A stretch of 64,000 nt of DNA from Nocardioides campestrisoli (lineage in GTDB: Bacteria; Actinomycetota; Actinomycetes; Propionibacteriales; Nocardioidaceae): assembly GCF_013624435.2 (NCBI RefSeq), contig NZ_CP061768.1:1054001-1118000 (forward strand), in the 5' to 3' direction. Every line of letters starts with the position of its first letter. Position 1 is the first letter of the stretch. This document shows, piece by piece, positions 1-8,150 of the stretch. Position numbers and translations under genes: made by a program. The notes below the pieces were generated by a model. The model made no database searches and was not told the origin of the DNA. It saw only the letters and a program-made list of their open reading frames with translations.

Positions 1-1
1 G

Positions 2-922
2 GACCGGTTGGAGTACCGGCCCGGCGATCAGGCCCAGTGCGACCTGTGGTTCCCACCGGTCATGATCCCGCTGGGTCCAGGACAATCTGGTGCCCCGCCG
101 GTGCTGGTGATCGTGTCCTCGTATTCCCGGTTCATCACCGCGACCATGCTGCCCTCGCGTACGACCGGTGACCTGCTGGCCGGCATGTGGGAGCTGTTGT
201 TGACCCAGCTCGGTGCGGTGCCGCACAGGTTGATCTGGGACAACGAGGCAGGCATCGGGCGCCGGAACCGCTACGCCGAAGGGGTGGCCGGGTTCTGCGG
301 CACCCTGGCCACCCGGATCGTGCAGCTCAAACCGTTCGACCCTGAGTCCAAGGGGATCGTGGAACGCGCCAATCGCTACCTGGAAACCTCGTTCCTGCCC
401 GGGCGGACCTTCACCAGCCCCGCGGACTTCAACACCCAACTCACCGCCTGGCTCCCGGTCGCCAACGCCCGCACCGTGCGGCGACTCGGGGGCCGCCCCG
501 CCGAGCTGGCAGCGATCGACCGGGCCGCGATGCTGGCTCTGCCCCCGATGCCACCCGCGACCGGGTTCCACACCCGGGTCCGGCTGCCACGCGACTACTA
601 CGTCCGGGTCGCCGGCAACGACTACTCCGTCGACCCGACCGTGATCGGACGGATGGTCGAGGTCCATGCCGACCTGTCCACCGTGCAGGTCACCTGCCAG
701 GACCAGGTCGTGGCCAACCATGCCCGCAGCTGGGGCACTGCCGCGACCATCACCGACCCGGCCCACGTGGACACCGCTCGACGGATGCGTGAGGACTACG
801 GGCGTCCGGCGGCACCGACCGGTAGTGACCTGCTGCGCGACCTGGCCGACTACGACACCGCCTTCGGTGTCGACCTGCCCGACCAGGGCGGACTGGACGA
901 CACCAACGGCGAGGTGGCCTGA
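2..922 (+). CDS. istA: IS21-family transposase IstA, 5'-truncated by window edge
   Basis: This is the DDE recombinase that cuts and joins the element ends. The frame is open from base 2, so the true start and the N-terminal helix-turn-helix lie upstream of the window. Counting from the TTG codon at base 8, the catalytic acidic residues appear to be D12 (in QAQCDLW), D78 (in IWDNEAG) and E119 (in SKGIVERAN), the normal IS21 order. The C-terminal half carries the Mu-transposase-like beta region (YYVRVAGNDYSVDP). Its TGA overlaps the ATG of istB by one base, typical of the coupled istAB operon. No internal stop or frameshift is seen, so the visible part looks intact. Confidence 0.93.
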   Translation, partial: DRLEYRPGDQAQCDLWFPPVMIPLGPGQSGAPPVLVIVSSYSRFITATMLPSRTTGDLLAGMWELLLTQLGAVPHRLIWDNEAGIGRRNRYAEGVAGFCGTLATRIVQLKPFDPESKGIVERANRYLETSFLPGRTFTSPADFNTQLTAWLPVANARTVRRLGGRPAELAAIDRAAMLALPPMPPATGFHTRVRLPRDYYVRVAGNDYSVDPTVIGRMVEVHADLSTVQVTCQDQVVANHARSWGTAATITDPAHVDTARRMREDYGRPAAPTGSDLLRDLADYDTAFGVDLPDQGGLDDTNGEVA

Positions 923-1740
923 TGCCCACCAAGAAGAGCTCCGCCGCCGCGACGAGCGCGTCCGTGGAGTCGGTCAAGCAGATCGAGTATCTGTCCCGGG
1001 CGTTGAAGGCGCCCCGGATCCGGGAAGCCGCCACCCGGCTGGCCGACCAAGCGAGGGAGGCGTCCTGGACCCACGAGGAGTACTTGGCAGCGGTGCTGTC
1101 ACGAGAGGTGTCGGCCCGCGACGCCGCCGGGGCAGAGCACCGCATCCGTGCCGCCGGGTTCCCCGGACGCAAGTCGCTCGAGGACTTCAACCTTGAGCAC
1201 CAACCCGCCCTCAAACGTGACGTCGTGGCCCACCTGGCCACCGCGACGTTCATCGACGCCGCCCAGAACCTGGTGCTCCTCGGCCCGCCCGGGACCGGGA
1301 AAACCCACCTGGCCATCGGACTGGGCATCAAGGCCGCCCACGCCGGACACCGGGTGCTGTTCGCAACCGCCACCGACTGGGTCACCCGACTCCAAGAAGC
1401 CCACGCCACCGGACGACTCGGCAACGAGCTGGCCCGGCTACGCCGCTACGGGCTGATCATCGTCGACGAGGTCGGCTACATCCCCTTCGAGCAAGACGCC
1501 GCGAACCTCTTCTTCCAGCTCGTGTCCTCACGCTACGAACACGCCTCACTGATCCTGACCAGCAACCTGCCCTTCGCCCGCTGGGGCGACGTATTCGGCG
1601 ACCAAGTCGTCGCCGCGGCCATGATCGACCGCATCGTCCACCACGCCGACGTCCTCACGCTGAAGGGCAGCTCCTACCGACTCAAGGACACCGGCATCGC
1701 GACACTTCCCTCAGCACGAGCCGAGAACACGGCACAATGA
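922..1740 (+). CDS. istB: IS21-family helper ATPase IstB
   Basis: A 272-residue AAA+ ATPase that assists IstA in target selection and transposition. The Walker A motif GPPGTGKT is at residues 121-128, and Walker B (LIIVDEVGY) has the acidic pair at about D182/E183. A sensor-1 type segment (LILTSNLPF) follows. Length is usual for IstB. The start codon overlaps the istA stop, so translation is probably coupled. The frame is complete, so if the left end is intact the element may still be able to move. Confidence 0.95.
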   Translation: MPTKKSSAAATSASVESVKQIEYLSRALKAPRIREAATRLADQAREASWTHEEYLAAVLSREVSARDAAGAEHRIRAAGFPGRKSLEDFNLEHQPALKRDVVAHLATATFIDAAQNLVLLGPPGTGKTHLAIGLGIKAAHAGHRVLFATATDWVTRLQEAHATGRLGNELARLRRYGLIIVDEVGYIPFEQDAANLFFQLVSSRYEHASLILTSNLPFARWGDVFGDQVVAAAMIDRIVHHADVLTLKGSSYRLKDTGIATLPSARAENTAQ

Positions 1741-1753
1741 CCAACACCGAAGT

Positions 1754-1804
1754 GGCCTAACTTCCAAAGAGCAGAACCGGCCCAACATTCGGGGAGCGTC
1801 GACA
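1754..1804 (+). repeat. IS21 right-end internal and terminal repeats
   Basis: Two copies of a related 12-mer, GGCCTAACTTCC at 1754 and GGCCCAACATTC at 1779, lie 25 bases apart (9 of 12 identical) just before the presumed terminus GTCGACA at 1798-1804. Multiple repeats at the ends are typical of IS21 transposase binding sites. The left-end partner is outside the window, so the terminal inverted repeat itself cannot be confirmed. Confidence 0.6.
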
Positions 1805-2028
1805 GCCCAGATCAAGACGGCGAGCAGCGCGAGGCCCAGCAGTATCTCCATGTCAGCGATCGTGCCCGAGGGAGATGCCTCCGCGTGCCGAAATCAAAGC
1901 AATGACGCGGCAGGCCGCCTCGTGAGGAGCAGTCACGTCTTTGAGTACACGCGTCCCTGTCTCCTACAGGCGGCGGAAGGGCGCAGCATGATCCATGGCC
2001 GCACCGGCGCAAGCGAAACAGAACCCGT

Positions 2029-2499
2029 GTGAAACCCTCACGTGTGGCAACTATCGAACTAAAGGTGGCGGCGATCGCGGCCAGCGCGGCACTTGCAGGA
2101 AGCGTGATCGGTGGGCTTGTCTCGCTCACGACTACCAAGCAGGCACTGGACGATGCGGCGGAGACACGCGGGGAAGAGCGTCTTCAGTCGGCCTATTTGG
2201 GGTTCTTGACTGAGGCGACCGAGCTTGAGAATGAGTTCAGGTACCCGCCATACCCTTCAGCCAAGCATGGGACGGCGTCGAAGGAATTGCTGAGCCGTCT
2301 TGCTGTCGTTGAGGCGTTCGGCTCGGCCGAATCGCACTTACAAGCACGGGGGATGTACAACGCGCTCACCAGGGCACTGGAGACGCAGCCCCAAGATGCA
2401 TCTGCTGCTGAGTGGCGGCAGTACGACACTAATGAGCGTCTGTTTCTCGTGGAGATGAGGCGAGGGCTCGACATCGAGGAACCATCTTTTGGCGACTAA
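2029..2499 (+). CDS. small membrane-anchored hypothetical protein
   Basis: I do not recognise a family. The 156-residue product begins at a GTG and has one hydrophobic segment at about residues 10-35 (AAIAASAALAGSVIGGLVSL), then a charged helical region that probably lies on one side of the membrane. No clear Shine-Dalgarno sequence precedes the GTG. It sits between the IS21 end and a broken HEPN-like gene, in the same low-G+C stretch, so it is probably accessory DNA. The layout of one membrane segment followed by a soluble helical region is seen in many short proteins of defence islands, but nothing here proves such a role. Confidence 0.6.
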   Translation: MKPSRVATIELKVAAIAASAALAGSVIGGLVSLTTTKQALDDAAETRGEERLQSAYLGFLTEATELENEFRYPPYPSAKHGTASKELLSRLAVVEAFGSAESHLQARGMYNALTRALETQPQDASAAEWRQYDTNERLFLVEMRRGLDIEEPSFGD

Positions 2500-2548
2500 C
2501 TTCGCCGGACCTGCGCACTCAACCCCGGCGATAGGGCGCACCTCAGGG

Positions 2549-3606
2549 CTAAGTTGCTGGACCTTGGGTGTGCGAGACCGTTTCGTCATGAATCACCCAT
2601 TCGGAGCCGTCGGGCTCTGACACTCCCGAGCGGCGGTACGGACCGTGGGTGCCCAGGAAGTCAGTCGCGATCTGAACTAGGTTGGCGGTTTCCCACGCGC
2701 TTCGGCCTCGGCCATGGTGGACAGCCTCGACGCGAGCGCTGTTTAGCTCACGCAACTGCGCGAAGGGAACCGCGAAGGCCAAACCTGAGACCTCGGCGAT
2801 GTCGATAAGTGTGCCGAACATTGGCTTACGGCCAAGGCGCTGGACTTGAGGCTTCGGCAATTCGTCGGCACGTGATGTGACTTCCCTCGCTAGCAAGACC
2901 TCGACCGCCGTCGCAGCGTCAATGATCGCGCGGCGATTGGAGCCACGCGCGCGCAGCACGGGCGTCCCGGCTTAGCAACTCCTCCAGCGGGACCTCGCGC
3001 CCGTCACGTACCGCCGCCATGACCATTCGCCATTCTTGGGCCCGTACCGGCCGAATGCGCGAAGTGGTAATCGTCAACGCGAGACTCCCGTCGTGCGGCG
3101 GGGAGATGAAGTTCAACCCTGGCGCGACGGCCTCGGCGTCGTAAACGCGGTGTTGTGGGTCGAGGTCCTGGGCCGGTTAGCACCTCGACCCAAGTGCGAA
3201 CCTGGTCGAACCAGGCGGCGATGACTTCGACGAGGCGATCGTCGAGGCCTGCCCAAGTCCTCGTTGGATGCTTTGCGGCCTCGACGCCGGTCACTACCAC
3301 GCGTAGCAGAGCCGTTGCAGGTCGCAACGACTCGGGGATGAAGGCGCCGTATTCCTGCGTCCACACGACTAGCTCGCCGTCGCGGTCGCGCGCCGCGTCG
3401 GGTTGGTCGAGCGCCTCAAGCGCTGGGGCCGCGCCGACGGGCGGATGATCCACCGGCATCACGATGTCGAATCGGACCGTTTCGTACCCGCTCGGATACG
3501 TGGCTCCCAGCGTGGCGCGGGTGACCCAGATTGGTACGGGAAGGTCGTAGATCGCGATGACGTCCGTGCAGACAACATCGGCAGCCGGTCTGGCGGTTCC
3601 GGGCAA
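2549..3606 (-). pseudogene. HEPN-like hypothetical gene with two frameshifts
   Basis: Three minus-strand reading frames join into one protein of about 352 residues if two small indels are repaired. Near 3168 one C too many in a CCC run shifts the frame: removing it continues the protein as LTGQDLDPQHRVYDAEAVAP. Near 2950 a GC-dinucleotide run appears one CG unit short: restoring it gives RDAARAARARGSNRRAI-like continuity. The C-terminal part reads like a HEPN helical domain, with a candidate RxxxxH motif (ARVEAVHHG) followed by SAWETANLVQIATDFL. HEPN proteins are often RNases in toxin and phage-defence systems; that role is inferred. The gene is divergent from the NACHT gene across about 124 bases. 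The indels may be real decay, phase variation or sequencing errors in low-complexity runs. Confidence 0.6.
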
Positions 3607-3730
3607 GCCGCGCTGCCTGGCATGCGCCGCCAGTGGTTCTTCGGCTCAACGGCGTGTCGCAGCTTCGCCTTCGATGGTGTCGTCAGTGGTTTGCGCGAAG
3701 ATGTCATCCGACCGGGGATGGGAGAGTGGC

Positions 3731-6565
3731 TTGAGATACGACCTTCAGCGGCTGGGGCCGTTTGGCTTTCAGGACTGTGCCGCCGCACTTGCCATCAGGG
3801 TCCTCGGTGCGCACGTGCGCCCCATGGGACGAGGGCGCGACGGTGGCCGCGACATGCTCGCCAAAGGCGTGGTCGTCTGGACGGCCAACGACCAATACGG
3901 TTCCGAGTCGTGGGATGGCACCACGATGTTCCAGGTCAAGCACAAGGCGACGCTCGAGGGCCCCAAGAAGGACGCCGCATGGGTTCGGGAGCAGATCCGA
4001 ACGGAGCTTGTCGAATGGTCAAGCCCCGACACCAAGCGCGGCGACGTGCCGAACTACTTGGTGTTCGTGACGAACGTTCCGCTGACCCCGACGCAGGACA
4101 AGGGCGGCTTCGACACTGTCGTTGCCGCCGTTCAGAGGTACCTGAATGGACTCAATGACTCGACCGCCGAAGACCACTTGAGCGGCCATGACAAGTTGGC
4201 GGCACGCAAGGAGCGCGAGGCCCGACGCGACCGTATGCGAAATCTCCGGGCATGGCGCATCTGGGACGGATACCAGATCGACGGTCTCCTTGACGCGCAC
4301 GAGGGCGTGCGCCGCGCGTTTGACGGGTTCCTGACCGCTGGGGACGTGCTTGCCGACCTGACGCAACTTTCGACGCATCTGAAACAGGACGAGATCGGCG
4401 GTGCGCTACGAGACCATGCTCGATGGGCCTTGGTCAATGAGCGCAACGTCTACTTCGACGAAGCGGGGGGCGAAACCAAGGGCGTGCCGGTGGAGCAGGT
4501 CGCCGTTGACTTGCCGGTGCTAGTGGATGACGAGCCTTCCACGGAGCGCGTTATTCGGTACACGCTCGACCACGGCGACAGGATGCTAAAACCGACGATC
4601 ACGACCCACGACAAGCCGCGGCACTTGGTCGTTGTGGGCGCTCCCGGCAACGGCAAGACCACCGTCAGCAAGTTTCTTGTGCACGCCTACCGGGCAGCGC
4701 TTGTCGCAGAATCTGACGATCTCGGCGACGAACACCAAGCGGCAGTAAACGGCACTAAGGGCGCGCTGACGTCGATGGGTCGAGCTTTGCCGGCAAGTCG
4801 ACGGTGGCCGATTCGCGTCGACCTAGCGAAGTTCGCGATCGCACAAGCGGCAAACGAGGACTACACGCTTCTCCACTGGATCGCGAGTCACCTAACGCGG
4901 CAGGTCGCATCGAAGGACGTCCCGCGGTGGGCATTGTGGAAGTGGCTGCAAACGTGGCCCTCGTTCATCGTTCTTGACGGACTTGACGAGGTGACCGAGC
5001 CATCGGTCCGTAAGACCCTTGTTGCCGACGTTGAAGCCTTTGTCGCCGAAGCCGAATCGAAGGACGCCGACATGCTTGTCGTGGTCACTACTCGCCCGAC
5101 CGGCTACGTGGACGACATGCCTTCGACCATGTTCTCGCGCGTGGATCTTGCAGACCTGACCATCGAGGATGCCCTCGCGTACGGACGACGGGTCGCGAGG
5201 GTGCGGATACCGAGCGACCGGACCCGCAGGGACGGCGTCGTGGAACTTCTACAAGACGCCTCAAAGGACGACGCCCTCCAGCATCTCCTGCGTACGCCGT
5301 TGCAAGTCCTAATTATGACCATCATCGCTGAGACCTCGCGGCAGTTCTCACCGAGTCGTTACGCACTTTTCTGGGGCTACTACAAGGTCGTCGAGCAACG
5401 AGAGCAAACCAAGGAGCTCGGCTACTCCGCCCTCCTCCGTGATTATGCGCAGGTAGTCCTGGACTTGCATCGGAGGGTCGGGCTGACTCTGCAGCAACAA
5501 GCAGAGACCGCAACCGGCGCTGACTCGGTGATGTCGCCCGAGGAACTGCGCGACACCGCCTGGCACGTGTTGAAGGCCTCCGGATACGACCCGTCGAACG
5601 CTGACAAGGGATTGCTCGACCGAATCATCGCCGCCGCGACGCACCGTCTGGTTCTCATCACGCCGCAAGCAGGCGGGGGCTTTGGCTACGAGGTGAGATC
5701 GCTGCAAGAAATGATGGCGGCGCTCGCATTGACGACCGGGACGCTCGAGGATGCCATCCCAAAGTTGCGTCGGATCGGTGCTTCGCCCCACTGGCGCAAC
5801 ACCTTCCTGTTCGCTGCAGGCCGCTACTTCTCGGAGCCGCAGCCCCACCAGAAGGAGGCCGTGACAAGCCTCGTCCTCACAATTGACGAGGACGCGCCTG
5901 AACGGCTCGGAGCGGTCGTGCCGGTCGGCCCCGCCCTGGCCCTCGAGATCGTGGACGACGGCATGGCGACAGAGCCGATCTATCTTCATCCACTCGTGAC
6001 GCGCTCGCTCAAGCTGCTCGAAGCGCCCGAACCCCAAGACGGCCTCGTCATCGCCAGCCAGTTCGCGGGCGCCGTCGCCATGACTAGTGCCGTCTCCACC
6101 TTGATTGTTGACGGATTCCGCGCCGCCCTCGGTGGGACCTCCGTAGCTCGCAACACCGCCGCCTCTATTCAGCGTTGGTTCGGAGTGCTGAGGGACTTCA
6201 ATCCGAGGTACAGCCGCCTGAACCCCGAAGCCGCGGCGCTAGACAGACTCAAGCGCAACCCGAAAGTGTCGCTTCCCCCCGAGCCGGTATCAGATTGGGC
6301 GGAGTTCCACGCCACGTTGAACGGGTACGCCGATGACGAGAATCGGGACGCGCTCAACGAGATTGCAGCGTGCGTTGAGAACATGGCGAACTCCGGGGCG
6401 CGACCCCAGACCACAGCTCAGCTGGCTGAACTGCTCTCGGATCCGAACGTCGCGTTCGTCTGTGAGGCGGCACTAGTCCATGTTGCCGACGCATGCCCGG
6501 CGTTGGTTGCGGGGCTACGCGACACGGTTATGCCGATCCTGTGGCGACGGCCGGTCGAACTCTGA
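3731..6565 (+). CDS. PD-(D/E)XK nuclease-NACHT STAND protein, candidate antiphage defence
   Basis: A 944-residue protein. The N-terminal part (about 1-120) begins RYDLQRLGPFGFQD and carries D37 and D41 in GRGRDGGRD and Q68-V-K70 in FQVKHK, the D...QxK pattern of Mrr-like PD-(D/E)XK nucleases. A NACHT NTPase follows: Walker A GAPGNGKTT near residue 302, Walker B FIVLDGLDEV near 411, and a sensor-type VVTTRPTGY after it. The remainder is helical and may be the sensor. I chose TTG 3731 because GGGAG lies six bases upstream and the nuclease fold starts there; ATG 3701 is an alternative, and the frame is open back to 3557 but that would overlap the divergent gene. Bacterial NACHT proteins with effector domains are known antiphage systems; activity here is inferred. 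Confidence 0.75.
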   Translation: MRYDLQRLGPFGFQDCAAALAIRVLGAHVRPMGRGRDGGRDMLAKGVVVWTANDQYGSESWDGTTMFQVKHKATLEGPKKDAAWVREQIRTELVEWSSPDTKRGDVPNYLVFVTNVPLTPTQDKGGFDTVVAAVQRYLNGLNDSTAEDHLSGHDKLAARKEREARRDRMRNLRAWRIWDGYQIDGLLDAHEGVRRAFDGFLTAGDVLADLTQLSTHLKQDEIGGALRDHARWALVNERNVYFDEAGGETKGVPVEQVAVDLPVLVDDEPSTERVIRYTLDHGDRMLKPTITTHDKPRHLVVVGAPGNGKTTVSKFLVHAYRAALVAESDDLGDEHQAAVNGTKGALTSMGRALPASRRWPIRVDLAKFAIAQAANEDYTLLHWIASHLTRQVASKDVPRWALWKWLQTWPSFIVLDGLDEVTEPSVRKTLVADVEAFVAEAESKDADMLVVVTTRPTGYVDDMPSTMFSRVDLADLTIEDALAYGRRVARVRIPSDRTRRDGVVELLQDASKDDALQHLLRTPLQVLIMTIIAETSRQFSPSRYALFWGYYKVVEQREQTKELGYSALLRDYAQVVLDLHRRVGLTLQQQAETATGADSVMSPEELRDTAWHVLKASGYDPSNADKGLLDRIIAAATHRLVLITPQAGGGFGYEVRSLQEMMAALALTTGTLEDAIPKLRRIGASPHWRNTFLFAAGRYFSEPQPHQKEAVTSLVLTIDEDAPERLGAVVPVGPALALEIVDDGMATEPIYLHPLVTRSLKLLEAPEPQDGLVIASQFAGAVAMTSAVSTLIVDGFRAALGGTSVARNTAASIQRWFGVLRDFNPRYSRLNPEAAALDRLKRNPKVSLPPEPVSDWAEFHATLNGYADDENRDALNEIAACVENMANSGARPQTTAQLAELLSDPNVAFVCEAALVHVADACPALVAGLRDTVMPILWRRPVEL

Positions 6566-6624
6566 GCTATTACCGCCACCAATGGCGGGACTCGGCCGCG
6601 CGTCATTTTGGGCGGAATGCCCTT

Positions 6625-6996
6625 CTAGCCAACGTCCCCGTCGACGTACATCCACCGCCCGGCCCGCCGGGCGAACCGGCTCCGCTCGTGCAGCTGACCG
6701 CCCTCGTAGCGCGCCACGAACTCCACGACCCCCTCGTCGTCCTCGGGGCCACCCGCGACGACGTCCAGGATCTCCAGGCCCGTCCACTCCGTCGGGTCGT
6801 CGAGGGTGACGCGGTCGGGCCGCGTCCGCGGGTGCCAGGTGGTGAAGAGGTAGTCGGGCTCGTTCATGACGAACGCGCTGTACCGCGAGCGCATCAGCTC
6901 CTCGGCGGTGGCAGGTCGCTCGGAGCCGCGGTGGAACCGCCCGCAACACGTGTCGTAGACCGCTCCGGATCCACAAGGACACTTCCGCACCAGCAC
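6625..6996 (-). CDS. YchJ-like SEC-C motif protein (UPF0225)
   Basis: A 123-residue protein with a zinc-binding SEC-C motif at the very N-terminus (CPCGSG...CCGRFH, residues 6-21), followed by the YchJ signature ATAEELMRSRYSAFV and an NTF2-like fold. Function is not established for the family. GTG at 6996 is chosen because a -10 hexamer TAGCCT ends six bases before it on the minus strand, which suggests leaderless expression. This promoter overlaps the -10 of the divergent VOC gene at 7007. It is the first gene after the accessory island and has normal high G+C, so the island border lies near 6566-6625. Confidence 0.88.
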   Translation of the reverse strand: MLVRKCPCGSGAVYDTCCGRFHRGSERPATAEELMRSRYSAFVMNEPDYLFTTWHPRTRPDRVTLDDPTEWTGLEILDVVAGGPEDDEGVVEFVARYEGGQLHERSRFARRAGRWMYVDGDVG

Positions 6997-7019
6997 GCTT
7001 CGAGGCTACCGTCCCCGAG

Positions 7020-7614
7020 ATGAATCCGACCTGGCTCAGCGTCTTCCTCGACCTGCCCGCACCGGACTTCGAGCGCACGGTCGGGTTCTGGCGCGACGTC
7101 AGCGGCTACGGCCTCTCGCCGACCCGAGGCGAGGATGACGAGTTCGCCACGCTGGTCCCGCCGACCGGCGACGACCACCTGCGGGTGCAGCGGCTGGGGA
7201 GAGGGAGGCGCGCCCCCACCTCGACCCGAACCCGCGACCTGGCGCGACGACGAGGGAGGCGTCTGGCGCAGCATGGTCGACCAGATCTGCCTCGACGTCC
7301 CGGCCTCGACGTACGACGCCGAGTGCGACTTCTGGAGCAAGGTCCTGGGTCTCGCCTGGCGGCAGACGGAGACGCCGCAGGAGGAGTTTCGCTGGATCCC
7401 CCGGATCGGCGCGCTGCGAGTGCTGCTCCAACGGCTGGAGGAGCCGGACGGTCCGGCGCGCGCTCATCTCGACCTGGGCTGCGACGACCGTCAGGCGGAG
7501 GTGCGCCGGCACGTCGCACTCGGCGCCGAGATCGCCGAGGAGTACGAGGAGTGGACGCAGCTGCGCGACCCGGCGGGGTCGGCGTACTGCATCACCGACC
7601 ACCACCCCGGGTAA
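7020..7614 (+). pseudogene. VOC-family (glyoxalase-like) protein, frameshifted and internally deleted
   Basis: The first frame (7020 to about 7200) encodes the start of a VOC domain: NPTWLSVFLDLPAPDFERTVGFW through DDHLRVQRLG. After about 7200 the family sequence resumes in another frame as SMVDQICLDVPASTYDAECDFW, a second VOC repeat, ending at 7614. Family members normally carry two complete VOC domains; the second half of the first one is missing, so a deletion and a frame change seem to have occurred together near 7200-7270. The second-domain frame has no good start codon of its own. A -10 hexamer TACCGT lies seven bases before the ATG at 7020. A remnant or an assembly error are both possible. 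Confidence 0.6.
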
Positions 7615-7623
7615 GAGCCCGGC

Positions 7624-8106
7624 ATGGCTGAAGACTTCTCCCAGTACGTCAACCAGATCGCCGAGCTCGCCGCGGAGCACGGCCTCGCCATCGGGGCAGC
7701 CGAGTCGTTGACCGGCGGCGCCATCACCTCCGCCCTCGCTCAGGGTGAGGGTGCGGCCGACTGGTGCCGAGGCGGCGTCGTCGCCTACATGCCGGCGGTG
7801 AAGTTCGACCTGCTCGGCGTCGAGCCCGGACCCCTGATCTCCGACGCGTGCGCCGCCCAGATGGCGGCCGGCGCCGCGAAGGCCCTCGAGGCCGACTTCG
7901 TCGTCTCCACCACCGGCGCCGGCGGCCCCGGCGAGGAGGAGGGGCACCCGGCGGGCACCGCGGTGATCGGGATGTGGGCGCGCGGCGAGCAGTCCACCGA
8001 CTGGGTCAAGGCCGAGGGCGACCCGGCCGAGGTGGTCGAGAGCGTGCGCAACATGGCGCTCGAGCGGCTGCTGCAGGCGATCCGGGTCGCCGAGCAGAAG
8101 GCCTGA
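7624..8106 (+). CDS. pncC: CinA C-terminal-type nicotinamide-nucleotide amidohydrolase
   Basis: A 160-residue stand-alone CinA C-terminal domain. The family (PncC) deamidates nicotinamide mononucleotide to nicotinic acid mononucleotide in pyridine nucleotide recycling. Visible signatures are AIGAAESLTGGAITSAL near residues 22-38, a VAYMPAVKFDLLGV segment and STTGAGGPG near residue 99. The length equals the PncC form without the CinA N-terminal domain. It starts ten bases after the end of the broken VOC frame and may be read from the same promoter. The next gene has its own promoter. Confidence 0.85.
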   Translation: MAEDFSQYVNQIAELAAEHGLAIGAAESLTGGAITSALAQGEGAADWCRGGVVAYMPAVKFDLLGVEPGPLISDACAAQMAAGAAKALEADFVVSTTGAGGPGEEEGHPAGTAVIGMWARGEQSTDWVKAEGDPAEVVESVRNMALERLLQAIRVAEQKA

Positions 8107-8110
8107 TGCG

Positions 8111-8150
8111 GCGAAACCTGCACGTCACACGGGCGCCCTAGCGTGTGCGC
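8111..8150 (+). promoter_or_regulatory. leaderless-type promoter of the amidase gene
   Basis: A -10 hexamer TAGCGT at 8139-8144 ends six bases before GTG 8151, which places the transcription start at or next to the start codon. Upstream, the 10-mer GCGAAACCTG at 8111-8120 recurs exactly at 20221-20230 ahead of the ABC transporter operon. That suggests a common regulator, but the distance to the -10 differs between the two sites. Confidence 0.55.

Larger units (their letters stand above)
1..1804 (+). mobile_element. IS21-family insertion sequence, right-hand part
   Basis: An istA-istB pair followed by repeated end sequences marks an IS21-type element whose left end lies outside the window. 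The right terminus is inferred at about base 1804, where the sequence reads GGGGAGCGTCGACA; IS21 ends usually close with CA. Target duplication cannot be checked because the left end is missing. The element forms one border of an island with lower G+C than the later part of the window. Confidence 0.8.

Noticed and set aside
3557..3730. N-terminal extension of the NACHT protein
   Set aside because: The frame is open, but the residues are low in family character, overlap the divergent gene and lack a ribosome site, while TTG 3731 has GGGAG at good distance.
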